Source: CAVZLD01 sp963776055 | Lineage (GTDB): Bacteria; Planctomycetota; Planctomycetia; Pirellulales; Pirellulaceae | Assembly: GCA_963776055.1 (NCBI GenBank) | Contig: CAVZLD010000005.1 | Coordinates: 434,001-498,000 of the forward strand | Length of the DNA stretch: 64,000 nt | Direction: 5' to 3' | Shown here: piece by piece, positions 1 through 9,150 of the stretch | Layout of the letters: each line of letters begins with the position of its first letter | Position numbering within the stretch: position 1 is the stretch's first letter | Made by a program: the position numbers and the translations under genes | Notes under the pieces: model-generated | Databases searched by the model: none | What the model was told of the DNA's origin: nothing | What the model saw: the letters and a program-made list of their open reading frames with translations, nothing else

Positions 1-810
1 GCCCCGCGTATATCCGGGAAAACGCGCGACGACGTTCGACTTGCCATCCGCGGGATCGACGCCGCACGAGTGTCCCGCGTCCGGAATCCAGAAGCCAGAT
101 CTGACCGTTGTGCACCCGCGGCGAATGCGGCATGGCGAATCCGTGAGCCACCACTTCGGTCGAGGCCACATCGATCAGGCAACCGGTTCGAACCTTGTTC
201 GCGCGCAACCGCCCGCGACATCCGTCAGGGCCATCGCCGTGACGTACTTCGGTCGCCCGTCGGCCATTGCCAGCCCATTCAGATGGCAACGATCTTCCGG
301 AGCCAGATTCGAAATGAAATCGGGTTGCCAGCGTGGCACAAAGCTGTAGTTGGGATCCAACGTGCACAGACACGAAAAAAGCGTATTAACGACCCACAAC
401 TCCTCGTCGGCCCACCCCATCTCGTGGGCCTGAATTTCTCCCGTCACCTGCGCACTGCGCGTCAGAAAGCAGGCGTCATGACGCCCCACTGGCTGCAGTT
501 GCGGAGCGATCGTCGCAGCATCCCGCAGCAGCCAGACTTTGTTACGCGCCGCAACAGCCAGCGTGTCGCCCCGAGCGTTCAGAGCAACCCCCATCGGGCG
601 ATCGAAGTTGTGGAAGGTTAAGGAAAGTTGACGCTGGTCGGACCCGACGACGGCGATCTTTCCGGCCTGATAGGTCGAAATCAACAAGGAAGCCGGCACT
701 CGCTCGAGTACGTCCGCCAGGTCCCGCGAGTGCTCAAAGCGAACCTCTCGCTGCCGCGATTCCTCATTCGAGGATCGATCGTGGGAAACAGAAGGATTTG
801 ATTCGGCCAT
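1..810 (-). CDS. TIGR03032-like conserved protein (partial, frameshifted)
   Basis: The protein starts at the ATG whose A is at 810 (MAESNPSV) and runs off the left edge of the window, so its C-terminus is missing. The N-terminal part carries the LLISTYQAGK and FDRPMGVAL segments that I associate with the TIGR03032 family, which are putative beta-propeller-like proteins of unknown function. Near position 209 the frame breaks: a TGG tryptophan codon appears to have lost one G. After a one-base correction the reading continues through LIDVAS, MPHSPRVHNG and LLDSGRGTLV to position 1, as expected for this family. Without the correction the protein stops at 175. The family call is from memory. A longer upstream start is possible but has no family-like sequence. 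Confidence 0.6.
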
Positions 811-1248
811 GCTGCTCTGTCTTGACGCTGGGCGGAGGAGCGAAACCCGGGCGGGCCGGCAGGACGGTTGGACAGGATTCGTCCGCAGGAGAGGCTTTTC
901 CCCAGTATTTCTCGCGCCGCCAAAAAACACAAGCAAACCGACATCCGCGGAAGCTTCTCGACGACATCCCGGCGATTTGGCGAGGGGATTCGACGAAAAT
1001 CCGGGTCGAATTGCGCGTTGGCAGCGTAGAACGGCCCCTGGGATGCCCGGTACCCAGCGCCTGTTCCGGCATCCGACGCCGGTCTGGCTCTGCCAGACCA
1101 CAGGCGCTACAGTCCATCGCGTGATCGAAGCCAAGCAACCGCCACGCAAAGGCAAAAAAATGGACTGCCCAATTTCCCGACCGGCGGACGCGAGAACGTG
1201 CTGGCGGAGGGAACCGGTGTTCGGGGCAGGATCGCGGCAACGGCGGTG
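811..1248. other. Intergenic region, no gene seen
   Basis: This stretch lies between the start of the TIGR03032-like gene and the end of the transglutaminase gene, both on the minus strand. The open frames crossing it have arginine- and proline-rich translations with no recognisable domain, and I take them as chance frames in GC-rich DNA. I see no RNA gene. It probably holds the promoter of the TIGR03032-like gene. Confidence 0.4.
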
Positions 1249-2265
1249 TCACTCCATCGGCACAAATTCCATCACTTCGCTGACGACGGGTGTCGAACCC
1301 TGCACAGCCGCAGCTTTCAACTGCACCGCCACATAGCGGCGGAGTTGTCTTGTTTCGGGGATGCGAAAACTGTCACCCTTTTGCAGGATCACGCGTGTCT
1401 CCGGCATTTCTCCGAAGGCTCGCGCGCCAGACACCTGACACGGAAACCAATGCCCCTCGCCCTGATCATCCTCCAGGTAAAACTCAGGATAGGAGTGGTC
1501 CGTGACCCAAACCATCCGGGCGGGGATTTTGGCGGCGCGACAGAGCGCAATGAAAAGGCTCGTCATCGCTTCGCAATCGCCAACGCCGTCGCGAAGCGTC
1601 TGCACAGCACCCTTCAATTCGCTTTCCCGATACTGCACCTTCTCGCGCACGTAATCGTAGATCGCCTCGACACGCTGCCAGTCGGTCGTTTGATCCTTGG
1701 GGATGGAGCGTGCCAGGGAGCGGATCTGACTGTTACGGCTTTCGATGAACGGACTGCCGGCCAAGAACCGCCGCACCGACCGATCGGGACGGGACGGCGC
1801 CTGGAAGATATCAGGATCCTGGGGCGGCAGAATCACCTTGCGCCGAACCTCAACGGTCAGTAGCGCGTCGGCTTGCTCGTTCGCATCCAAACGGGGAATT
1901 TGGACCAACATTTGTCGCACGCCGTCGTCCAGCACGCGGTAGCTCACATCGCGAACGGCCGGTGAGAATTCTTCGTTCACGATGCGTACTTCCTGTTCCG
2001 GCCAATCCATCGGAACGGGAACGGAAGCCAGAATGCCGCGACAGGGCCCTCGAGCGCGCACTTTGACGCCCACGCGCAATCGCTGCACTTGCTCGGGGCC
2101 CAGGCGAATTCCCTTGTCCGCCAAGGCTAGTTCCTGAGCGACCCCTGTGGAAACTACAACCAGACACGTGCTGATCGCCACGCTCCAAGACAGCCCACTT
2201 GATTGTCTCACCGCAAACACCTCACTTGTTTCGACCGCATGCGATTCACTCTTTGCTCTGCCCAT
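1249..2265 (-). CDS. Exported transglutaminase-like protein
   Basis: This is a 338-residue protein from the ATG at 2265 (MGRAKSES). Residues about 25-43 are hydrophobic and end in a plausible signal-peptidase site (VAQ-EL), so it is likely exported. The C-terminal half is a transglutaminase-core domain: the catalytic cysteine is Cys231 in GVGDCEAM, followed by LCRAAKIPARMV and by His257 in the DHSYPEFYLED segment, which fits the Cys-His-Asp order of the family. In bacteria such domains usually act as cysteine peptidases or amidases rather than crosslinkers. The upstream half (residues about 60-170) resembles the beta-rich lead-in often seen in these proteins. An in-frame extension to 2652 exists but would bury the signal peptide, so I prefer the shorter start. 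It is divergent from the VTT gene. Confidence 0.75.
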   Translation of the reverse strand: MGRAKSESHAVETSEVFAVRQSSGLSWSVAISTCLVVVSTGVAQELALADKGIRLGPEQVQRLRVGVKVRARGPCRGILASVPVPMDWPEQEVRIVNEEFSPAVRDVSYRVLDDGVRQMLVQIPRLDANEQADALLTVEVRRKVILPPQDPDIFQAPSRPDRSVRRFLAGSPFIESRNSQIRSLARSIPKDQTTDWQRVEAIYDYVREKVQYRESELKGAVQTLRDGVGDCEAMTSLFIALCRAAKIPARMVWVTDHSYPEFYLEDDQGEGHWFPCQVSGARAFGEMPETRVILQKGDSFRIPETRQLRRYVAVQLKAAAVQGSTPVVSEVMEFVPME

Positions 2266-2633
2266 CCGCTTTCGAGCACATTTCCCAACCTCCTTCCGGG
2301 AGGGCGAAGCTCCGGAGCCATGTGTTCGTGACGAACTCTCGGCTCGGTGGAAGGCTCGCCTCCCGATTCGGAAATGCGCTGTCGAACGCTCCAATGGGAC
2401 GACGGCTTCTGCGCCCGCGTACCGCCCTGGCCCGTTCGCTGGGCAACCCTCTATGGAAGTCTTGTTCCCACGCCGGGCCTTGGCGAAGATCAGCGTACGT
2501 TTTATTGTAATTGACGGATTGGGCTTCGCCGCGGCACGGCGACAGGGACACGGGGGAGCCCTGACTGGACGCTCCCGTGGGCTGGCACGCAGCGGCTCAT
2601 GCATCATCCGGGCCTGGCCGTGGGGATTCGCGC
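2266..2633. other. Divergent promoter region
   Basis: This region separates the leftward transglutaminase gene from the rightward VTT gene, so both promoters should lie here. I see no clear consensus promoter and no convincing gene. The frames that cross it are overhangs of the two flanking genes. Confidence 0.35.
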
Positions 2634-3284
2634 GTGAGTGATACGGATCCATCGGCGAAGCGATTCAGGCGGCTGTTGCTCCTGCTGGCCCTGGTACTAC
2701 TCGTACCGATCCTGCCGTTCCTACTGGTTGAGGAACCGCTCCAACGGGGGACGGCTTACCTGGTGGAGCATCCACCGTCGAGCCAGATCGTATTTTGGAC
2801 GGTCATCGGGCTGCTCGGAACGGACGTTTTGTTGCCCGTCCCGTCCAGCCTGGTCAGCACCTTGGCGGGCAGCCAGTTGCCCGTCGGGGTGGCCGTGTTG
2901 GCTTCCTGGATTGGAATGAACCTGGGCGCGGCGTTTGGTTTCGTGTTGGCGAGGCAACTGGGTCGTCCGCTGGCGGAGCGATGGTCGAGCCCCGGGGACT
3001 TACGGCAAACCGAAGACCTGTGCCAACGCTACGGCAGCTTCTTTCTGGTCCTGACGCGAGCGCTTCCGATTTTGGCCGAAGCCGCGGTGTTACTCGTCGG
3101 CTTGCATCGTATGTCGTGGAGACAGTTCCTGCCGCCGATCATCCTCAGCAACCTGGGGATCGCCGTCGCCTATTCGCTGCTGGGCAGCTATTCCGCAGAT
3201 CATCACTGGCTACCCGCCGCCCTGGCAATTTCGGTCGCCCTGCCGCTGCTACTGACGATGACTGTTCGCCAACGTTCGGTCTGA
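2634..3284 (+). CDS. VTT/DedA-like membrane protein
   Basis: I place the start at the GTG at 2634 (VSDTDPSAKRF), giving 216 residues. A longer in-frame start at 2577 adds sequence that does not look like protein. There is an N-terminal transmembrane segment (LLLLLALVLLVPILPFLL), then a VTT-domain pattern: LLGTDVLLPVPSSLVSTLAG, a glycine-rich helix with GAAFGFVLARQLG, a loop with YGSFFLVLTRALPILAEA, and two more membrane helices. DedA/VTT proteins are inner-membrane proteins linked to lipid flipping and envelope homeostasis. The R-x-x-P motif (TRALP) agrees with the family. The substrate is unknown. The downstream sulfatase is on the same strand 109 bases away. Confidence 0.7.
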   Translation: MSDTDPSAKRFRRLLLLLALVLLVPILPFLLVEEPLQRGTAYLVEHPPSSQIVFWTVIGLLGTDVLLPVPSSLVSTLAGSQLPVGVAVLASWIGMNLGAAFGFVLARQLGRPLAERWSSPGDLRQTEDLCQRYGSFFLVLTRALPILAEAAVLLVGLHRMSWRQFLPPIILSNLGIAVAYSLLGSYSADHHWLPAALAISVALPLLLTMTVRQRSV

Positions 3285-3393
3285 GGAACGATTCGCCGAC
3301 AAAGTCCGGTGGCATCGGCGGCCGAGGGTGGCAGACCGGATCTCAACAAGGGATACTCAGGGTCCCGCTGCGAATGTGGAAAGGAGCCTCCTG

Positions 3394-4890
3394 ATGAATC
3401 GAATTTTCCTGTGTGGCCTGTCGATCTGTGTGCTATTGGCCAGGAGTGGACGTACCGTCGAGGCGCAAGCTGTGCCGCCGCGGCCAAACGTGTTGATCAT
3501 CCTGTGCGACGATCTGCGGTGGAACGCGCTCAGTTGCACCGGCCATCCGCACCTGCAAACACCCAACATCGATCGTCTGGCGGCCGAAGGAGTCCTGTTT
3601 GAAAACACCTTCTGCACGACCAGTCTTTGCTCACCCAGTCGTGCGTCGATTCTGAGCGGTCTGTATGCGCATGCGCACGGCGTGACGAACAACTTCACGG
3701 AATACCCGCAGGAACTGCCCAGTTTCCCGCGGCAGTTACAGGCGGCCGGCTACGATTCGGCTTACATCGGCAAATGGCACATGGGCGAACAGAACGATGA
3801 GCCGCGTCCGGGCTTCGACTATTTTGTCACCCACAAGGGACAGGGAAAGTACTTCGACACGGAGTTTCATTTTCATGGCCGTGAGCGAAAAGTGGTGCCG
3901 GGCTACTACACCACGGTCGTCACCGAGATGGCCAGGGAATGGCTGAAGAAACCACGGAAGAAGCCGTTTCTACTGATGTTGGGCCACAAGGCTCCTCACA
4001 GCTTTTACTTGCCGGAACCTCGATATGAACACACGTTCGATTCGGTACCGGTCAATTATCCGCAATCGGCTTTCCGGCTGGAGGACAAGCCGGAATGGAT
4101 TCGGCAGCGGCTGTCGACTTGGCATGGCATCTACGGACCGTTGTTCGAGTGGAGAAAGGAGTTTCCCGACGATTCCGCCGCGGCGGTGTTGGATTTTGCG
4201 CGAATGGTCCGAGCGTATTGGGGCACGATTCTCTCCGTCGATGACAGTGTGGGAATGTTAACCGAAACGCTGCGGGAGATGGGCGTTCTCGACAACACCT
4301 TGATTCTCTTTCTGGGAGACAACGGCCTGCTGGAAGGCGAGCACGGAATGGTCGACAAACGAACGATGCACGAGCCCAGCATTCGGATTCCGCTGATTGC
4401 GCGCTTTCCGCGCCTCACGCCACCCGATCGACCGAAGCGCATTCGGGAGCAGGTTCTGACCGTGGACTTGGCCCCCTCCATTCTGGAACTCTGCCAAGCC
4501 CCGCCGTTAGAAAAGACGCACGGCCGATCGTTCCGCCGGTTGGTGATCGAAGGGGATCCGAATTGGCGCACATCTTGGTTCTACCATTACAATTACGAGC
4601 AACAGTTCCCGTACACACCGAACGTCCGCGGCGTGCGCACCGATCGGTGGAAATACATGCGGTATCCGCACGGCGATGGAAAGGCCGATCGGCATCGCGC
4701 GGAGCTGTATGATCTCGCCGGTGACCCGGCCGAGGATCATAATCTGATTGACGATCCGCGGCATGCGCAGCTCATTGCCGAATTGCGGCAGGAATTGACG
4801 CAACTGATGCGTGAGACCGGCATTGAGCAGGATGAGATGCCGCTCGACGAGGGCGTGAAATCCCGGCTGCCCGAGGCGTCCATCCGTTGA
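3394..4890 (+). CDS. Sulfatase (formylglycine type)
   Basis: The start is the ATG at 3394, preceded by AAGGAG at 3381-3386, giving 498 residues. Residues 1-25 form a signal peptide (FLCGLSICVLLA), so the enzyme acts in the periplasm or outside. The metal ligands appear as LIILCDD (Asp39, Asp40). The formylglycine motif is C79-S-P-S-R. Further family motifs are GKWHMG, GHKAPH, and FLGDNG followed by a second GEHG. It should hydrolyse sulfate esters, most likely on sulfated polysaccharides, and needs a maturation enzyme to convert Cys79; none is encoded in this window. Length matches the alkaline-phosphatase-like sulfatases that are abundant in planctomycetes. The frame is intact. The substrate cannot be told from sequence. 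Confidence 0.92.
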   Translation: MNRIFLCGLSICVLLARSGRTVEAQAVPPRPNVLIILCDDLRWNALSCTGHPHLQTPNIDRLAAEGVLFENTFCTTSLCSPSRASILSGLYAHAHGVTNNFTEYPQELPSFPRQLQAAGYDSAYIGKWHMGEQNDEPRPGFDYFVTHKGQGKYFDTEFHFHGRERKVVPGYYTTVVTEMAREWLKKPRKKPFLLMLGHKAPHSFYLPEPRYEHTFDSVPVNYPQSAFRLEDKPEWIRQRLSTWHGIYGPLFEWRKEFPDDSAAAVLDFARMVRAYWGTILSVDDSVGMLTETLREMGVLDNTLILFLGDNGLLEGEHGMVDKRTMHEPSIRIPLIARFPRLTPPDRPKRIREQVLTVDLAPSILELCQAPPLEKTHGRSFRRLVIEGDPNWRTSWFYHYNYEQQFPYTPNVRGVRTDRWKYMRYPHGDGKADRHRAELYDLAGDPAEDHNLIDDPRHAQLIAELRQELTQLMRETGIEQDEMPLDEGVKSRLPEASIR

Positions 4891-5018
4891 CGAAACGCCT
4901 TGCCACCGGTGGCGAGGCTCAGGCGGATGGGAATCGCCGAACCAGTTCCTGCGGGCCGATCAACGCGTGCTGAATCGCGGCGGCCGGGCTGACCGTCGGT
5001 TCGGCAACATGGATGCGG

Positions 5019-5870
5019 CTACTGGCAGCAATCGACTCGTGCGCATCGGGCTCCGCTAACGCGCTGTCGGATTCCTCGAGGTGTCCACACGCTTCGCGAG
5101 CGGGCGGTCTGACCACGAATCGCGTTGTTTCGCTCCCAACCCGCTTTGCTCTCGTAGGAGCGGGGGTGATCCAAGTGCACACAGGCGACACGGTGTCGCA
5201 CCTGCCTTCCTCGAATGCCGGCGTTCTCCAGCCGTTCGCCCAGCTCCCGATCCAAGCCACCGTACTGCATGCCCTCGTCGAATCCATTGACACGCAACAG
5301 GTCACCTTTCCAAACGGACGAGTTGTGTCCATTGAACGAAGGCCGCGTGGGCGTCACACGATCCAGGAACCGCGCCCATCGTTGGCGACGAGTTAGCATC
5401 CACAGTTTTCTGCCGTTGCGCATCCCCTGTTCGCGCAGCCACGCAACGTCGGTAGCCCGGTCTTCGCGAATATCCGCCCAACTGAGGCGACGGCTCAGTT
5501 CAGCCGGCAAACGGACAATCCCCCCGGAAAGAAAACGTCCAGGACGTGCCAGCCGCACATGTTCCTCCAGGAAGTTTCGGCGGGGGACACAGTCACCGTC
5601 CGTGAAAACCAAATAGCCGTACCGGGACGCGAGAATCGCTTGGTTCAGGATCTCGCACTTGCGAAACCCCCGATCTTCATGCCAGACATGCCGCAGCGAC
5701 AACCCGGTGTAGCGGCGAGACCTGTCGATTGTGAGTCGTGTCGTGTCGGTGGAGCCGTCGTCAGCAACCACGACTTCAAAGTCTCGGTACGTCTGCGCGG
5801 CAAAACCCCAGAGTGTCTTTTCGAGCCACTGGGGCATATTGTAAGTTGTCACGATCACTGACACGTGCAT
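5019..5870 (-). CDS. Family 2 glycosyltransferase
   Basis: This 283-residue protein begins at the ATG at 5870 (MHVSVIVTTYNMP), with AAAGGA just upstream. It shows the GT-A fold signature of family 2: VSVIVTTYN, VVVADDGSTD, a long donor-site loop, and YLVFTDGDCVPRRNFLEEH containing the metal-binding DGD. Later blocks FNGHNSSVWK, VNGFDEGM and YGGLDRELGERL match polysaccharide-type members. It likely transfers a nucleotide-activated sugar to a glycan on the cytosolic side. No transmembrane segment is visible. The last 25 residues are arginine-rich, and a small C-terminal frame error cannot be excluded. It is the last of three leftward genes (GNAT, BKACE, GT2), 52 bases after BKACE. Confidence 0.87.
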   Translation of the reverse strand: MHVSVIVTTYNMPQWLEKTLWGFAAQTYRDFEVVVADDGSTDTTRLTIDRSRRYTGLSLRHVWHEDRGFRKCEILNQAILASRYGYLVFTDGDCVPRRNFLEEHVRLARPGRFLSGGIVRLPAELSRRLSWADIREDRATDVAWLREQGMRNGRKLWMLTRRQRWARFLDRVTPTRPSFNGHNSSVWKGDLLRVNGFDEGMQYGGLDRELGERLENAGIRGRQVRHRVACVHLDHPRSYESKAGWERNNAIRGQTARSRSVWTPRGIRQRVSGARCARVDCCQ

Positions 5871-5922
5871 CGGTGTCAGGTCCTTTCCAAAAGCGAATCG
5901 CAAAAAACTCGGTCCGGGCCGT

Positions 5923-6774
5923 TCAACCGGCCAGGAGAACCATCGCTGCCTTCCGTGGGCGGATGCCCGTAATCTGCCCTGCTTGTTCCGGCGTGGCGAT
6001 CTCCCGACCCGCGGCACGAGCCAATCGCACAACTCGATCGATCAGCCCGGCATTCGTCGCCAGCTGCTTGTCCTTCCAGTCGTAATACAACGCATCTTCC
6101 AATCCGACGCGCACGTGGCCACCCATGGTCACCGCCAAGGAATTGACAAAGAACTGGTAGCGGCCGATGCCGGTCGCCGCCCAGGTGGTTCCCGTCGGCA
6201 GAGCACGAACGATCGTGCACAGGTTCTCCGGCGTGGCCGCCATTGTGCCGAGCGATCCCAGCAGGATATTGGCATAGAACGGCTGCACAAGGATCTCCTT
6301 CTGAATCAGATACTGTGCGTAGTCCGCCATTCCCAGGTCAAAGATCTCCATTTCGGGCACGATCTCGCGCTGCTTCATCTTCAGCGCCAACTGTTGAATC
6401 ATGGAAGGCTCGTTGATCGATGCCTGTTTGGGAAAATTCAGCGAACCGAGAGTCAGAGACCCCAGGTCCGGGTCAAGCTCCAGCACCTGGCTTCGCTGCC
6501 AGAACTCGCCATGCAACCGCCCGCTGCACGATCCGGAAATCAGCAACTCCGGACACTCTTCACGCACGCCTTGGAAGATCTCCGCGTACACCTCTTTCTT
6601 GTACGTGGGCTTCTCGTTGTCGTCCCGCGCATGCAGATGGATGATCGTGGCCCCCGCGTCGCGACAACGACAGGCCTCGGCCACGATTTGCCTCGGATGC
6701 AATGGCACGTACGGGCTGTCATGGCTCGTCGGCACCATCCCCGTGATCGCTGCATTGATGATCAAAGGATCCAT
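5923..6774 (-). CDS. BKACE-family beta-keto acid cleavage enzyme
   Basis: This 283-residue protein starts at the ATG at 6774 (MDPLIINAAITG), with GAAGGAGA upstream. It carries the metal-binding pattern ATIIHLHARD (His46, His48) and the TIM-barrel blocks of the BKACE family (formerly DUF849), whose type member cleaves 3-keto-5-aminohexanoate with acetyl-CoA in lysine fermentation. Family members differ widely in beta-keto acid substrate, so the substrate here is open. The ends of strands with TLGSLNFP, EMEIFDLGM and GGHVRVGLEDALYY are family-like, and the last includes the glutamate typical of the active site. It begins only 4 bases after the GNAT gene ends, so the two are very likely co-transcribed. 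A longer upstream frame lacks family sequence. Confidence 0.85.
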   Translation of the reverse strand: MDPLIINAAITGMVPTSHDSPYVPLHPRQIVAEACRCRDAGATIIHLHARDDNEKPTYKKEVYAEIFQGVREECPELLISGSCSGRLHGEFWQRSQVLELDPDLGSLTLGSLNFPKQASINEPSMIQQLALKMKQREIVPEMEIFDLGMADYAQYLIQKEILVQPFYANILLGSLGTMAATPENLCTIVRALPTGTTWAATGIGRYQFFVNSLAVTMGGHVRVGLEDALYYDWKDKQLATNAGLIDRVVRLARAAGREIATPEQAGQITGIRPRKAAMVLLAG

Positions 6775-6778
6775 GCTC

Positions 6779-7342
6779 TCATCTCCTTCGGGATTGGCCT
6801 TCCCATGTTTTGACGGCGACGGAAAACTCGACGCCCGGAAAACGGTGGTCGAGACTCGCCGGGCCCAAGATCTTCCAACCCCGGTGACGTAACAGCCGGA
6901 CCATCGACGGCGATGCTTGACGCACGGCGTGTCGAGCTCCCAGTTGCTGGGCCGCTTCATCTTGCACGTCCAGGATCAAACGTCCCAGGCCGCTACCTTG
7001 CGCCGACGGGCAAACCACCACGCGGTCGGGGGCCGCAATCGGCCCCTCGAGCTGCAATCCGTATCGTCGGTACTCCTCCGATTGGTGGACTTCGTCCAGC
7101 GTGGCATGCAAACTCAGTCGTCCCGCAGCCACGATCCGGCCGTCCGCCGACCGGATCAGCCAATGCCGGCTGTGGCGGTCGATCGGATCTCGCCAGCCCT
7201 CGGGGGCAAAAGCACCGTCGGCGAGTTGGCCGATTTCTCGCCAGACACGCGCCCGAAACCAACAGATTTCCGCGATCTCCTGCGGATCACTGGTCTCCTG
7301 TGGAGCGGCAAGCGTCTGGTGGGTTGCCAGTTCCATCCTCAT
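6779..7342 (-). CDS. GNAT-family N-acyltransferase
   Basis: This 187-residue protein starts at the ATG at 7342 (MRMELATHQ), preceded by AAAGGACGG. The central part has GNAT features: a strand pair around HWLIRSADGRIVAAGRLSLH, then RVVVCPSAQGSGLGRLILD, in which the Q-G-S-G-L-G segment matches the acetyl-CoA-binding loop, and AQQLGARHAVRQASPSMVRLLRHRGW, typical of motif B. It probably transfers an acyl group from acyl-CoA to an amine. The acceptor is unknown. The tight 4-base spacing to the BKACE gene, whose product uses or makes acyl-CoA species, suggests they work on related molecules, but this is inference from position only. Confidence 0.75.
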   Translation of the reverse strand: MRMELATHQTLAAPQETSDPQEIAEICWFRARVWREIGQLADGAFAPEGWRDPIDRHSRHWLIRSADGRIVAAGRLSLHATLDEVHQSEEYRRYGLQLEGPIAAPDRVVVCPSAQGSGLGRLILDVQDEAAQQLGARHAVRQASPSMVRLLRHRGWKILGPASLDHRFPGVEFSVAVKTWEGQSRRR

Positions 7343-7589
7343 CCGTCCTTTCTGCTCGCGCGCATCAACACCGGGCGAAACCTTCCTTCCACGCGGCTTA
7401 TACTCGCAGCCCGGAAGACATGCCAAGAGAGATTTCGCCTACCCCCCAGAATAGGGAAGGCACGGGCGGCACGGCCCGGTTGCGACGGCGCCAGGGCTCT
7501 TGTAGCGGAAATTCGCAGAAAACTCGAAGAAGTGGTCTTCCGGTGGGGGGAACCAACACCCGTCACGAGCTCCCCGGACCGGTTCGCCC

Positions 7590-8237
7590 TCAGAAGTGTC
7601 GCACGATGCGGCCATCGACGAAATAGATGACCTCCTCGGCGATATTGGTTGCGATATCGCCAATCCGCTCGAACTGCCGAGTGACATGTTCCAGCTTCAT
7701 CAACGGGTTGGCGTATTCCGGGATCCGATCGACCTCATGCTCAATTCGCTCGCAGATGCGGCGTTGTAGCGCATCCACTTCGTCGTCCCACCGAATCACC
7801 TGCCTTGCCAAGAATGTGTCCCGCTCCTGAAACGCCTTCAAGGCGTGCGCGACCATCCGCTGCGCTTTTTTTGCGATTTCCAGGGTTCCATCAACTCGGC
7901 GAAACCGTTCCCAATCGCCGACTTCTACCACGACGTCCGCCACGTTTTCGGCCAAATCTGCGATTCGCTCCAGGCTGTCGTTGATCTTCAGGATCGCGAT
8001 GACCGCCCGCAAGTTGGCACCAAGCGGACGTTCCTCTTCGAGGACGCGGACGCAGAGTTCCTGGACCGCGATTTCCATGCGGTCGATCTCTGCGTCCTCG
8101 CGAATGATGGCCTGGGCCAGAAGCGTATCGCGGCGAGTCAGGGCACCGATCGAGCGGGCCACCGCCGACTCGACCAAGGAACCCAATTCGAGGATCCTCA
8201 GCTGCAACTCCTCCATTCCACTGACCATCGACGACAT
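7590..8237 (-). CDS. phoU: Phosphate-signalling protein PhoU
   Basis: From the ATG at 8237 (MSSMVSGMEELQ) the protein has 215 residues, the usual PhoU length. An in-frame ATG at 8312 would add 25 residues without PhoU character. Both PhoU repeats are visible: the first has LGSLVESAVARSI and LKINDSLERIADLAENVADV, the second MKLEHVTRQFERIGDIATNIAEE. These contain the E-R-I-x-D metal-binding motif that coordinates iron clusters in the family. PhoU represses the Pho regulon through PstB and PhoR and guards against phosphate overload. No pst or phoR gene lies beside it in this window. The frame is intact. Confidence 0.93.
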   Translation of the reverse strand: MSSMVSGMEELQLRILELGSLVESAVARSIGALTRRDTLLAQAIIREDAEIDRMEIAVQELCVRVLEEERPLGANLRAVIAILKINDSLERIADLAENVADVVVEVGDWERFRRVDGTLEIAKKAQRMVAHALKAFQERDTFLARQVIRWDDEVDALQRRICERIEHEVDRIPEYANPLMKLEHVTRQFERIGDIATNIAEEVIYFVDGRIVRHF

Positions 8238-9150
8238 CGCTTTCCCTGGTTCCCGTAAAGCCCCTTGCGGCTCCAGCACCGCGGTCAGGGCTTCGCTCGG
8301 CTCTCTGTTCACTTCTATTCTACAGTTTCGCTACGTGCCGAACCGGCGTGCGACCCAAGTTGTGGCAACCCAACCCCCTGCTCCTCGTGGCTTGCGAGTC
8401 TCACACTACCTCCCGAGACACGTTTCCCTATCTCCTTCCTAGCAATGCAGATCGGACGTTGGAAGGGCATCGGTGGCCGCTCGTGCTTCTTTCATGGTTT
8501 CTTCACACTTCCCGCATCGCTTCTCTCAAATCTTCCCTCATGCGGGTAGCTCTATCCGGCCTGCTCCCTCGGGGGAATGAGATGTCGCGAGAGCGGGAGA
8601 GAGGGAGAGGAAAAATAAGAGGTGGAACGCGGATCGGAGCCGATCGTCGCCCGGCGCGGCCGCCCGCCACAGATCGCCTGTCCCGCCATTTCACCTCTTC
8701 TCCGGTCCGCGTTCCTCCGCGTTCTCCACCCTTTCCGCATCCCCAATCCCCTGCGCACGCCACCGCAACACATCGCTCAACCATCGCCTGTCCCGCCATT
8801 TCACCGCCATTTCACCTCTTCTCCGGTCCGCGTTCCTCCGCGTTCTCCGCCCTTTCCGCATCCCCAATCCCCTGCGCACGCCACCGCAACACATCGCCTG
8901 TCCCGCCATTTCACCGCCATTTCACCTCTTCTCCGGTCCGCGTTCCTCCGCGTTCTCCGCCCTTTCCGCGTCCCCAATCCCCTGCGCCGCCACCGCCACA
9001 GATCGCCTGCCCCGCCATTTCATCTCTTCCCCGGTCCGCGTTCCTCAATCCCCAGCCGGACGGACGGATAGTCAATCTGAAGGCTCTTTGATACCCTACG
9101 GAGTCTGCAGCGGTATCCATGTCTGACACTCAGGGGGGGTAGGAAGCGCA
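8238..9150. other. Divergent intergenic region with repeats
   Basis: This 0.9-kb gap separates phoU (leftward) from the YkgJ-type gene (rightward). It contains a purine-rich tract near 8580-8625 and the tandem array at 8673-9051, listed separately. The frames crossing it are built from the repeats (arginine-rich one way, proline/serine-rich the other) and look non-coding. A GGGGGG-containing leader at about 9134 precedes the YkgJ-type start. Confidence 0.6.
8673..9051. repeat. Tandem repeat, about 110-bp unit, 3.5 copies
   Basis: Units begin with ATCGCCTGTCCCGCCATTTC at 8673, 8783 and 8893 and a diverged partial copy starts at 9002, giving periods of 110, 110 and 109 bases. Each full unit also holds CCGGTCCGCGTTCCTCCGCG and CCCCAATCCCCTGCGC. 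Copies two and three have an extra short internal duplication (CGCCATTTCAC twice). Identity between copies is high by eye, so the array is recent or kept uniform. It has no spacer/repeat alternation and is not CRISPR. Confidence 0.9.

Noticed and set aside
764..1252. Open frames between the TIGR03032-like and transglutaminase genes
   Set aside because: Arg/Pro-rich composition, no start signal and no domain; treated as intergenic.
8673..9051. CRISPR array
   Set aside because: Units of 110 bases follow head to tail with no unique spacers and no cas genes nearby.
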